Assembly (NCBI GenBank): GCA_000154345.1
Contig: DS480348.1
Location: forward strand, 186,001 to 250,000
DNA length: 64,000 nt
Origin: [Clostridium] leptum DSM 753
GTDB lineage: Bacteria; Bacillota; Clostridia; Oscillospirales; Acutalibacteraceae
Reading direction: 5' to 3'
How positions within the stretch are numbered: the stretch's first letter is position 1; each line of letters begins with the position of its first letter. Below are positions 36,055-43,963 of this stretch, in pieces. The notes under the pieces are model-generated. The model had not been told where the DNA came from and made no database searches. It worked only from the letters and a program-made list of their open reading frames with translations. The position numbers and the translations under genes were made by a program.

Positions 36055-37353
36055 ATGTTTGTAGCAGATTGCTTTGATGTAAATGAAAAAGGTCACTTGA
36101 CCATAGGCGGGTGCGACACGGTAGGGCTGGCCGAGGAATACGGCACGCCCCTTTATGTGATGGATGAAATGACCATCCGTCAGGCCTGCCGCCTTTATCA
36201 AAAATCCTTTCAGGAAAACTATGACGGCCATGGTATGGCGTTTTACGCCAGTAAAGCGCTGAACTGTAAGGAGCTTTGCCGGATCGTGGCCGAGGAGGGC
36301 CTGGGTCTGGATGTGGTCTCCGGCGGAGAGTTATACACAGCCCTAAAGGCCGGATTCGATCCGGAAAAGATTCATTTCCACGGGAATAATAAAACTCAGG
36401 ATGAATTGAACATGGCCTTGGACAACGGCGTCGGCGTGATCGTTATGGATAATCTGGACGAGATGAAAAGGCTGGACCAGCTGGCGGCGGAAAAGGGCGT
36501 GACCGCTCAGGTTTCCATGCGGATCAAGCCCGGAATTGACGCCCATACCCACAGCTTTATCCGCACCGGACAGATCGACTCTAAGTTTGGCTTTGCCCTG
36601 GAGACCGGAGAGGCTTTGGAAGCGGCGAAAGCGGCCATCGCCTCTAAGAACCTGAATTTGAAAGAAATCCACTGCCATATCGGCTCTCAGATTTTCGATA
36701 TCGATCCTTTTGTCCTGGCGGCCGAGGTGATGATGGGCTTCCGCAAGCAGATCAAGGATGTCACAGGCGTTACGGTGGAGTGTATGAATCTGGGCGGCGG
36801 CTTTGGAATCAAATATACCGACCGCGATCATCCGCAGCCTTATAACGCTTATATGAGCACGGTCGCGAAGGCGGTCAAGGCAAAGGCAAAGGAATACGAT
36901 ATGCCGGTGCCTTTTATCTGCCTGGAGCCTGGAAGATCCATTGTGGGAGAATCCGGCATCACGCTGTATACGGTGGGGAGCGTCAAGGTGATTCCCAAGA
37001 TCCGCACCTATGTGTCCATCGACGGCGGTATGACGGACAATCCCCGTTATGCCCTGTATAAGTCCAGCTATCTGGCTGTAATCGCCGATAAGGCGGGCCA
37101 GCCGGCGGTGGAAAAGGTCACCATCGCTGGGAAATGCTGTGAAAGCGGTGATTTAATCCAGGAGGACGCTATGATCCAGGAGGCGGCGCCCGGAGATACT
37201 CTGGCGGTATTTTCCACTGGGGCTTATAACTATTCCATGTCGTCCAATTATAACCGGATTCCCAAGCCTCCTATCGTAATGGTCAAGGCTGGAAGCTCCA
37301 GAGTGATTGTAAAAAGGGAAACCTACGACGATTTAATCAAAAACGACGTGTAA
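36055..37353 (+). CDS. lysA: Diaminopimelate decarboxylase
   Basis: PLP enzyme for the last step of lysine biosynthesis, meso-DAP to lysine. The 432-residue protein has the PLP Lys in FYASKALNCKEL, the His in IHCHIGSQIFD, the Gly-rich phosphate site NLGGGFGIKY and the active-site Cys in GKCCESGDLI. ATG 36055 has AAGGGGTTGG upstream. A very long inverted-repeat terminator follows. Its presence indicates that the organism makes DAP, consistent with a DAP-type MurE at 42483. Confidence 0.96.
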   Translation: MFVADCFDVNEKGHLTIGGCDTVGLAEEYGTPLYVMDEMTIRQACRLYQKSFQENYDGHGMAFYASKALNCKELCRIVAEEGLGLDVVSGGELYTALKAGFDPEKIHFHGNNKTQDELNMALDNGVGVIVMDNLDEMKRLDQLAAEKGVTAQVSMRIKPGIDAHTHSFIRTGQIDSKFGFALETGEALEAAKAAIASKNLNLKEIHCHIGSQIFDIDPFVLAAEVMMGFRKQIKDVTGVTVECMNLGGGFGIKYTDRDHPQPYNAYMSTVAKAVKAKAKEYDMPVPFICLEPGRSIVGESGITLYTVGSVKVIPKIRTYVSIDGGMTDNPRYALYKSSYLAVIADKAGQPAVEKVTIAGKCCESGDLIQEDAMIQEAAPGDTLAVFSTGAYNYSMSSNYNRIPKPPIVMVKAGSSRVIVKRETYDDLIKNDV

Positions 37354-37470
37354 GCGCCGCTGGCGGCTTCGTTTTTCTCCTTGCCTTTATATTTTATATG
37401 TGACGGAAAGCACAGAAAAGAACGCACGCCGCCGGCTGCTCAAGAAACAGCTTATGCTGCGCCAGCGGCT

Positions 37471-37528
37471 GAAAACCATCAAAAGGAGCCTGTGGAAGAA
37501 ATTTCACAGGCTCCTTTTGATGGTTTTC
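37471..37528 (+). terminator. Very strong 24-bp-stem terminator after lysA
   Basis: A perfect 24-bp inverted repeat (37471-37494 with 37505-37528) encloses a 10-base loop (GAAGAAATTT). The arm starts GAAAACCATC and ends GGAGCCTGTG. A and T runs at the outer ends make it usable in both directions. The rest of the 37354-37881 gap contains only the next promoter and no supportable gene. Confidence 0.85.
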
Positions 37529-37818
37529 AGAAAGAGATATTCCCTCTGTTGAACTTGAGATAAATAAAAAATCTTGGCAAATGAATCGGTAGAAGTTCGA
37601 TCGTAAGCAAAAGAAATAGAATTATTTTCTTTCAGAAAAGCGTGATGAGACGAAATAGGCGAAAGTTAAAAAGCACGGAAGCCCTAAACAGAAGGGCACG
37701 ATTGGTTTGCCGGCAGCGAAACGAATACTGGGATAGAGTTTTCAGCCCCTTTTTAGGCGGCGGATTCTGCCCCCAGGGGAAACTGATCGCTAGTTTGCTG
37801 GCGGTTTGGATTGTGATC

Positions 37819-37847
37819 TTTACTTTTCCGCTTTTCTGTGATAAAAT
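37819..37847 (+). promoter_or_regulatory. Promoter for the TrpR-like regulator gene
   Basis: TTTACT (-35, 37819-37824), a 17-base spacer and TAAAAT (-10, 37842-37847), about 35 bases before the start codon. Confidence 0.65.
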
Positions 37848-37881
37848 TTTATTGTACTAAACCGCAGAAGGAGGCCTTTTG

Positions 37882-38187
37882 ATGAATTCCAAATTGAGAG
37901 AAGAGGGCGTGGATTTTTTGTTCCGCTCTATCCTTCAGCTGAAAACAGTAGATGAATGCTATGATTTTTTTGAAGACCTTTGCACTGTTCCGGAGATCAA
38001 GGCCATGTCCCAGCGCTTGGTAGTGGCTCACATGCTGAGCGAGCACAAGGTCTATAGTGATATCGTGACGAAAACCGGCGCCAGCACAGCCACCATCAGC
38101 CGGGTGAACCGGGCCTTGAATTATGGATGCGACGGCTATGAGATGGTGTTTCGGCGCCTGAGCGAAGAGGACCAGCAGGAAAAATGA
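37882..38187 (+). CDS. YerC/YecD-type TrpR-related protein
   Basis: A 101-residue DNA-binding protein of the TrpR-like YerC/YecD family. The core is PEIKAMSQRLVVAHMLSEHK, followed by the helix-turn-helix TKTGASTATISRVNRALNYG. The ATG at 37882 follows GAAGGAGG; a TTG one codon upstream is less likely. Targets are unknown and no tryptophan gene is near. The stop overlaps the next start as ATGA, so the two genes are coupled. Confidence 0.9.
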   Translation: MNSKLREEGVDFLFRSILQLKTVDECYDFFEDLCTVPEIKAMSQRLVVAHMLSEHKVYSDIVTKTGASTATISRVNRALNYGCDGYEMVFRRLSEEDQQEK

Positions 38188-38936
38188 GCAGCTACGCCTA
38201 TTTTGCCGGGTATTATGATGAGCTGACCCGAAATGTGGATTACGGGAAGCAGGCGGACTATTTAGAGGCTCTGTGCCATAGGCTGGGACATGCTCCCGGC
38301 TTATCCTTGGATCTGGCTTGCGGAACTGGAAGCCTGACGGTGGAGCTGTGCAGGCGGGGATGGGATATTTATGGTGTCGATGGATCGCCGGAAATGCTCT
38401 CAGCGGCCATGCAGAAGGCCTCAGAAGAAGGACTGCATATTTTATTTCTATGTCAAAAAATGCAGAAAATCGACCTGTACGGCACTGTAGACACGGTGGT
38501 TTGCACCCTGGACAGCATTAACCATTTGACAAGCCCGCAGGATGTGCAAAGAACCTTTGACCGGGTATCACTGTTTTTAAATCCAGGCGGATATTTTATC
38601 TTTGACGCCAATACGATCTATAAGCATCGGGAGGTATTGGGGAACAATACCTTTGTTTATGATACGCGAAATGTTTACTGTGTTTGGCAGAATACCTTTT
38701 CTCCAAGCCAAAACAGGGTAACCATCAGCCTGGATTTTTTCCATCGGGATGGAAATGCTTATTACCGCAGCCAGGAATCCTTCAGCGAACGGGCTTACGC
38801 CCGGGAGGAGCTGGAGGAAATGCTGAAAAAGGCGGGCTTAGAGGCGGTGGAGGTATTCCATGAGCAAAGCTTTGAGCCGCCGCGGGAAGCCTCTCAGCGC
38901 TTGGTTTATGCGGCGCGGAAGCCCATGCGGAAATAG
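38184..38936 (+). CDS. Class I SAM-dependent methyltransferase
   Basis: A 250-residue methyltransferase. Motif I is LDLACGTGSLTVEL, the acidic SAM ribose contact is VDGSPEML, and motif IV is CTLDSINHL. The C-terminal beta region (FIFDANTIYKHREVLG, REELEEMLKKAGLEAVEVF) resembles small-molecule or ubiE-like methylases. The substrate is unknown. It is coupled to the TrpR-like gene by an ATGA overlap. Confidence 0.88.
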   Translation: MSSYAYFAGYYDELTRNVDYGKQADYLEALCHRLGHAPGLSLDLACGTGSLTVELCRRGWDIYGVDGSPEMLSAAMQKASEEGLHILFLCQKMQKIDLYGTVDTVVCTLDSINHLTSPQDVQRTFDRVSLFLNPGGYFIFDANTIYKHREVLGNNTFVYDTRNVYCVWQNTFSPSQNRVTISLDFFHRDGNAYYRSQESFSERAYAREELEEMLKKAGLEAVEVFHEQSFEPPREASQRLVYAARKPMRK

Positions 38937-39035
38937 GAGCTTTTCGGCGGCGGGTCCTTGCCGGCCCGTTTTAGAATAACTTGATAATCCTGCTTACTAG
39001 ATTTTTAGTCAATCCAATCCTTTGAGGAGGCAATT

Positions 39036-39938
39036 ATGGACCGTTTGATTCGCTGCATCACCAAGGACGGCGCAATTATGGCGTCGGCTGTAGATTCTAC
39101 CAATATCGTCTATACGGCGCAGAAAATACACCAGTTGACCCCGGCAGCCACCGCGGCTTTGGGGAGGCTTTTAACAGCTTCCTCGATGATGGGCGCCCAG
39201 CTGAAGCAGGAGGGGGCCAGCCTGACCTTAAAAGTCAGCGGAGATGGTCCAATCGGCTCCATGGTGGCGGTAGCCTACAGCAGCGGATGCTGTAAAGGCT
39301 ATGCGGTAAATCCTCATGCCCAGGCGGAAAACTATCCCAACGGAAAGCTGAATGTAGCCGGAGTGGTTGGAAAAAACGGCATCCTTTATGTGATGCGCGA
39401 TTACGGTGCTGGAGAGCCCTATATGGGACAGATTCCTTTGGCCAGCGGGGAGATTGCGGAGGACATTACAAGCTATTACGCCGCCAGCGAACAGATTCCC
39501 ACGGTCTGCGCCCTGGGAGTGCTTTGCGATAAAAGCGAGGGGGAGGCATTGCTCTCCGGCGGTCTTTTAATACAGCTGCTGCCGGCGGCCGGGGAAGAGG
39601 CGGTTGCAAGGCTGGAGAAGAATATCAGCCTGCTGGAGCCGGTAACCACCATGCTGGCCAAGGGGCTTTCTATCGAGGAAATGGCGGGCAAGGCGCTGGA
39701 GGGCTTTGAGTGGGAAATCCTGGAGGAGCGGAAGGTGGCCTACGTTTGTGATTGCAGTAAGGAGCGGGTGGTACGAGCGGTCACCTCCTTACCAAATGAC
39801 GAAATTTTGTCTCTTGCCGACGAGCGGGGGTTTGCTGAGGCGGGCTGCCAATTCTGCAATCGGAAGTACCGGATTTCCAAGGAAGAGCTTCTTCGAATCG
39901 TGGAAGAAAAATCAAAAAAAGATGGGGAAAAGTGTTGA
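39036..39938 (+). CDS. hslO: Redox-regulated chaperone Hsp33
   Basis: A 300-residue holdase that is activated by oxidation. The N-terminal domain starts MDRLIRCITKDGAIMASAVD. The C-terminal zinc switch has CDC and CQFC cysteine pairs (VCDCSKERV, AGCQFCNRKY). TGAGGAGG precedes the ATG. Its TGA stop lies inside the -35 of the tRNA promoter that follows. Confidence 0.96.
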   Translation: MDRLIRCITKDGAIMASAVDSTNIVYTAQKIHQLTPAATAALGRLLTASSMMGAQLKQEGASLTLKVSGDGPIGSMVAVAYSSGCCKGYAVNPHAQAENYPNGKLNVAGVVGKNGILYVMRDYGAGEPYMGQIPLASGEIAEDITSYYAASEQIPTVCALGVLCDKSEGEALLSGGLLIQLLPAAGEEAVARLEKNISLLEPVTTMLAKGLSIEEMAGKALEGFEWEILEERKVAYVCDCSKERVVRAVTSLPNDEILSLADERGFAEAGCQFCNRKYRISKEELLRIVEEKSKKDGEKC

Positions 39939-39963
39939 CTTTTATTTGGAAATATAGTATTAT
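39935..39963 (+). promoter_or_regulatory. Promoter of tRNA cluster 1
   Basis: TTGACT (-35, 39935-39940), a 17-base spacer and TATTAT (-10, 39958-39963). It is about 50 bases upstream of tRNA-Val and overlaps the hslO stop codon. Confidence 0.85.
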
Positions 39964-40016
39964 ATAACTCGTCGCTGAGAGCGCCAAGGAAAAAAGCGTT
40001 TGAAAACGGCGTTTTT

Positions 40017-40092
40017 GGGAGCATAGCTCAGCTGGGAGAGCACTTGCCTTACAAGCAAGGGGTCACAGGTTCGAGCCCTGTTGTTCCCACCA
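40017..40092 (+). tRNA. tRNA-Val (UAC)
   Basis: 76 bases, including encoded CCA. The acceptor GGGAGCA pairs with TGTTCCC (one G-U). The anticodon stem CTTGC/GCAAG encloses CTTACAA, giving anticodon TAC. The T-loop is GGTTCGAGCC. Confidence 0.96.
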
Positions 40093-40164
40093 CAGGATTT
40101 CCTGATAAAACTGAAAGCATTTGGCCTGAGTTCGAAAAGAATCGGGCCGAAGCGTTCAGGATAT

Positions 40165-40241
40165 GGCCCGGTAGTTCAGCTGGTTAGAACGCTAGCCTGT
40201 CACGCTAGAGGTCGACGGTTCGAGCCCGTTCCGGGTCGCCA
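40165..40241 (+). tRNA. tRNA-Asp (GUC), copy 1
   Basis: 77 bases with encoded CCA and discriminator G. The acceptor GGCCCGG pairs with CCGGGTC. The anticodon stem CTAGC/GCTAG has loop CTGTCAC, anticodon GTC. A second near-identical copy is at 45521. Confidence 0.96.
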
Positions 40242-40246
40242 CATTT

Positions 40247-40322
40247 GCCTCTGTAGCTCAGTCGGTAGAGCAGGGGACTGAAAATCCCCGTGTCATTGGT
40301 TCGATTCCGATCGGAGGCACCA
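40247..40322 (+). tRNA. tRNA-Phe (GAA)
   Basis: 76 bases with encoded CCA. The acceptor GCCTCTG pairs with CGGAGGC (one G-U). The anticodon stem GGGGA/TCCCC has loop CTGAAAA, anticodon GAA. The gene begins 5 bases after tRNA-Asp. Confidence 0.96.
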
Positions 40323-40350
40323 CAACGTCCGCTGACAGCGGACGAGAAAC

Positions 40351-40426
40351 GCGGATGTAGCTCATCTGGTAGAGCGCCACCTTGCCAAGGTGGAGGTAGC
40401 GAGTTCGAGCCTCGTCATCCGCTCCA
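40351..40426 (+). tRNA. tRNA-Gly (GCC)
   Basis: 76 bases with encoded CCA and discriminator U, as usual for bacterial tRNA-Gly. The acceptor GCGGATG pairs with CATCCGC. The anticodon stem CCACC/GGTGG has loop TTGCCAA, anticodon GCC. Confidence 0.96.
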
Positions 40427-40437
40427 TTGATAGAAAG

Positions 40438-40472
40438 GACGCTTAAAATGTAATATTTTGAGCGTCTTTTTC
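40438..40472 (+). terminator. Intrinsic terminator between tRNA-Gly and tRNA-Cys
   Basis: GACGCTTAAAAT pairs with ATTTTGAGCGTC (one wobble) around a short loop, followed by TTTTTC. It splits the cluster so that tRNA-Cys needs read-through or its own promoter. Confidence 0.75.
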
Positions 40473-40487
40473 ATAAAATAAGAGTAT

Positions 40488-40562
40488 GGTGCCATGGCCA
40501 AGTGGTAAGGCAAAGGTCTGCAAAACCTTTATTCCCCAGTTCAAATCTGGGTGGCACCTCCA
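40488..40562 (+). tRNA. tRNA-Cys (GCA)
   Basis: 75 bases with encoded CCA. The acceptor GGTGCCA pairs with TGGCACC. The anticodon stem AAGGT/ACCTT has loop CTGCAAA, anticodon GCA. The discriminator is U, an identity element for cysteine. Confidence 0.95.
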
Positions 40563-40567
40563 GCCAG

Positions 40568-40603
40568 AGCCTCGACACGCAGCTTGCGTGCGGGGCTTTT
40601 TTT
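40568..40603 (+). terminator. Intrinsic terminator after tRNA-Cys
   Basis: AGCCTCG pairs with CGGGGCT, then CACGCA with TGCGTG (one bulged A), loop GCTT-like, followed by seven T bases. Confidence 0.85.
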
Positions 40604-40807
40604 CTGGTATGATTTTGGTGGCCGGGCGCAAACGGGGCAAAGCAGTTATCTATAAAAAGCAAAGATATGCGCATAAGATTTACCATACTGTAGGAAAACA
40701 AAAGCTATACTGGGAGGTTTTTATTTCTTGACTTTTGGAAAAGAAAAAGTTACCCTTAATTTGTCAATAATAATATTTATTGGAAATACCTGACAGAAAG
40801 GTTGGAT

Positions 40808-42076
40808 GTGGTTATCAAAAATTTTTTAATTCACAGTAAAAGCATAGGGAAATCCTCTTATCTGTGGAACTCCGCGTCCGCTATGCTGAACTCCTTCCAA
40901 ACGGTGGTCATTCTGATGGTGATTTCCAGGATTGATCCGGTGAATGACGCGGGAATTTTTGTGATCGCTTACGCCATTGGAAATTTAATGCTGACCATTG
41001 GCCGTTACGGAATCCGTCAATTTCAGGCGTCGGACGTCGTCGAGAAATACAGCTACCGCGAGTATTATTATTCCAGGATTTTGACGACAGGACTGATGCT
41101 GGCGATCTCTTTGGCTTACATCGGTTTTGAATACGGCACCGGCCAATACGACGGCAATAAAAGCATCGTAGTTTTGTTGATCTGTCTGGTAAAATGGATC
41201 GACGCCTTTGAGGATGTATTTCACGGAATGTTACAGCAGCATGACCGGTTGGATATCGGCGGAAAAATTCTCACGGTGAGGCTGTTCCTATATACCGTTC
41301 TCTATATGGTCCTTTACGCTGTGACAAAGGATTTGATTCTGACCTCCCTGATCAGCTTACTCGTTTCTTTTGCCCTGTTTGTTCTTCTCAACGGGATGGC
41401 TCTGAAATCCTTTCCGGTAGAAAAGGGAGAGCTTTCTTTTCGAAAAATCGGAGCTATGCTGTGGGAGTGCTTTCCCCTGTTCGGCTCAACCTTCCTGATT
41501 ATGTATATTGGAAACGCGCCCAAATACGCCATCGATTCCGTGCTTTCCAACCAGGATCAAGCCAGCTTCAATTATGTTTTTATGCCTGTTTTTGTCATCA
41601 GCCTGCTGAGCAACTTTATTTATCAGCCGGTTTTGAATAAGCTGGCGGTGATCTGGAATCAAAGGGAGACATCCCGGTTTTGGAAACTGATCGCTAAATA
41701 TATCGCCGCGATTTTAGGTTTAACGGCGGCGGTCGCTTTAGGCGGCTATTTCCTGGGAATCCCGGTGCTGAATTTGATTTACGGCGTACACCTGGAAGGC
41801 TACCTGCTTCATTTGGAAATCCTTTTGGTCGGCGGCGGCTTGCTGGCTTTAATCAATTTTTTTACCATGATTATCACGATCGTACGGTTTCAAAAATACC
41901 TGATCGGCGGTTATATTATTGTATCCTTAGCCTTTCTTCTGTTCGGAAGCAAATGCGTACAAGCTTACGGCGTTTTGGGAATTTCCTGCTTTTATACTTT
42001 ATCTATGCTATTTTTAGCGTTGCTTTTCTTTCTCCTGCTGGTAGCGATTGCCCGGCGTTCTTCCAAAAATCAGTAG
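40808..42076 (+). CDS. Polysaccharide/oligosaccharide flippase-like membrane protein (MOP family)
   Basis: A 422-residue protein with about 12 hydrophobic helices and a Wzx/RfbX-like pattern (YLWNSASAMLNSFQTVVILM, FGSTFLIMYIGNAPKYAID, GLLALINFFTMIITIV). Such proteins flip lipid-linked sugars. GTG at 40808 is taken as the start because AGAAAGG lies 7 bases upstream; TTG at 40802 touches that site. It lies alone between tRNA genes and murE, 4 kb before the main polysaccharide locus, and could serve that locus or a separate polymer. Confidence 0.8.
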   Translation: MVIKNFLIHSKSIGKSSYLWNSASAMLNSFQTVVILMVISRIDPVNDAGIFVIAYAIGNLMLTIGRYGIRQFQASDVVEKYSYREYYYSRILTTGLMLAISLAYIGFEYGTGQYDGNKSIVVLLICLVKWIDAFEDVFHGMLQQHDRLDIGGKILTVRLFLYTVLYMVLYAVTKDLILTSLISLLVSFALFVLLNGMALKSFPVEKGELSFRKIGAMLWECFPLFGSTFLIMYIGNAPKYAIDSVLSNQDQASFNYVFMPVFVISLLSNFIYQPVLNKLAVIWNQRETSRFWKLIAKYIAAILGLTAAVALGGYFLGIPVLNLIYGVHLEGYLLHLEILLVGGGLLALINFFTMIITIVRFQKYLIGGYIIVSLAFLLFGSKCVQAYGVLGISCFYTLSMLFLALLFFLLLVAIARRSSKNQ

Positions 42077-42482
42077 CCCTGCTTTTGATAAAGGAAAAAG
42101 CCGCCGCTGTCTCATGACGAACCTGCAAGAAGATTTGCCTGGCGGCAAACCGTGTATTGGTAAATGGGGATTGACAGGCCCGGTTTAAAATAAGCTGGGC
42201 TCTCAGCGGAAAAGACGATATCGGGGGAGCGAATGTCCTGCTTTCAGTGCAGCCAGCGCAAGGAAAGCGCCGGCACCAGTACACTGCGGAGGGGCTGTAT
42301 GCGGCATCAGCGGCGTGTTTGCGGAGGAAAGGGCTTTTGAGCGAAAAGCCCTCCGCTGCTGGGATAAGCGGCGGGAGTTTTTACTTCACGCGGTCACTAA
42401 AATGGTTCTTTTTTGAAAACAATATCCATAGATTAGCAGAAGAGCCTGCTTTTTAAATTAAGGTTGAAGGGGAGGAACAACG
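42077..42482 (+). other. Intergenic region before murE with a GC-rich hairpin
   Basis: No supportable gene. A hairpin at 42330-42352 pairs AGGGCTTTT with AAAAGCCCT around GAGCG; an alternative outer pairing GCGGAG/CTCCGC (42321-42356) shares bases with it. TTGACA occurs at about 42170 but has no good -10. The ribosome site GGGGAGGA of murE closes the region. Confidence 0.5.
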
Positions 42483-43961
42483 ATGTTCCCACAAAAATTA
42501 AAAGACTTGCTGGAAGGCGTAGGCTACAAATGCCTTCAAGGGGACGACCAGGTGCTGGTGAACGATGTGGTTTATGATTCCCGAAGGGTAAGGCCGGGCT
42601 GTGTGTTCGTGTGCCTGATAGGATCTGCGGTGGACAGCCACCAGTACGCCGCTCAAGCGGTGGAAGCGGGAGCGGCGGCTGTGGTAGCCAGCAGGCAGCT
42701 GGAGCTGGCAAAAGGAACGCTGGTGCTGGTGGAGGACACCCGCAAGGCGATGGCCTATATGTCGGCGGCGCTGTTCGGCCATCCCGCCGCTAAGCTGAAA
42801 ACAGTGGGCATTACAGGAACCAAGGGGAAAACGACCACTGCATGTATGATAAAAACCATTTTGGAAAAGGGCGGAATCAAGACTGGAGTGATCGGAACTC
42901 TTGGTGTAATCATCGGGGATACCACCTATCCGACCAATAATACCACGCCGGAATCTTATGACGTACAGAAATATTTGAACCAGATGGTGGAGGAAGGGTG
43001 CCAGTGCGCCGTGATGGAGGCCTCCTCTCTGGGGTTAAAATGGCACCGGACCGACGGGCTTGTGTTTGATTACGGGGTTTTCACCAATTTTTCTCCAGAC
43101 CATATTGGAGAAAACGAGCACAGCTGCCTGGAGGAATACGCCGCCTGTAAGGGCCTGCTGTTTCAAAGCTGTAAGCTGGGGCTTGTAAATATCGACGATC
43201 CCGCCTGCGAGACAATTCTCAAGGACCATACCTGCGAGCTTGAAACCTTTGGTTTTTCCAATCCCCAGGCCCAGCTGAAGGGCTCTAATGAGGGGCTGAT
43301 ATACCGGCCAGGCTATTTAGGGGCTCATTTTGACGTTTCCGGGGCAATGAAGCTGAGCGTGGACGTGGATATCCCTGGAAAATTCAGCGCTTATAACGCC
43401 ATCGCCGCCATCGCGGTATGCCGCCATTTCCCGGTATCCGAGCAGAATATTCTGGACGGCCTGAACGAGGTGAAGGTGAAAGGCAGAGTGGAGCCGGTTA
43501 AGGTGCCGGGAAATTATACCTTGCTGATTGATTATGCCCATAATGCGGTGAGCATGGAAAATATCCTGACAACACTGCGGGAATATCAGCCGCACCGTCT
43601 GGTATGCATGTTTGGCGCTGGAGGAAACCGGGCGAAATCCCGGCGGTATGAGATGGGCGAGGTAAGCGGCAGACTGGCAGATCTGACGGTGATTACTGAG
43701 GACAATTCCCGGTTTGAGAATGTCATGGATATCATACAGGACATCCAGACCGGGATGGCCAAAACCCAGGGGAAAAGCATCGTGATCCCCAACCGGCGGG
43801 ACGCTATCCGTTACTGCATTGAAAACGCTCAGGAGCATGACATTGTGGTGCTGGCGGGGAAGGGCCATGAGGATTATCAGGAAATCAAGGGCGTTAAGCG
43901 GCATTTTGACGAACGGGAGATCGTGGCCGACATTTTGAAAGAGCTGGGTATGGAGGAATAA
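42483..43961 (+). CDS. murE: UDP-MurNAc-tripeptide ligase (MurE)
   Basis: Adds the third amino acid, normally meso-diaminopimelate, to UDP-MurNAc-L-Ala-D-Glu. The 492-residue protein has the Mur ATP site GITGTKGKTTTACMIK, EASSLGLKWHR, the FTNFSPDHIGENEHS region and GRVEPV. The substrate-specificity motif, DNPR in DAP-adding enzymes, is DNSR here (D407-R410); the Arg is kept. LysA at 36055 supports a DAP wall. murF follows two bases later. Confidence 0.95.
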   Translation: MFPQKLKDLLEGVGYKCLQGDDQVLVNDVVYDSRRVRPGCVFVCLIGSAVDSHQYAAQAVEAGAAAVVASRQLELAKGTLVLVEDTRKAMAYMSAALFGHPAAKLKTVGITGTKGKTTTACMIKTILEKGGIKTGVIGTLGVIIGDTTYPTNNTTPESYDVQKYLNQMVEEGCQCAVMEASSLGLKWHRTDGLVFDYGVFTNFSPDHIGENEHSCLEEYAACKGLLFQSCKLGLVNIDDPACETILKDHTCELETFGFSNPQAQLKGSNEGLIYRPGYLGAHFDVSGAMKLSVDVDIPGKFSAYNAIAAIAVCRHFPVSEQNILDGLNEVKVKGRVEPVKVPGNYTLLIDYAHNAVSMENILTTLREYQPHRLVCMFGAGGNRAKSRRYEMGEVSGRLADLTVITEDNSRFENVMDIIQDIQTGMAKTQGKSIVIPNRRDAIRYCIENAQEHDIVVLAGKGHEDYQEIKGVKRHFDEREIVADILKELGMEE

Positions 43962-43963
43962 GG

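Noticed and set aside
37642..37860. 72-residue basic frame with a hydrophobic end before the TrpR-like gene
   Set aside because: It overlaps the -35/-10 of the next promoter, has no ribosome site and no family resemblance.
42247..42456. 69-residue frame before murE
   Set aside because: It runs through a strong hairpin, lacks a ribosome site and shows no domain.
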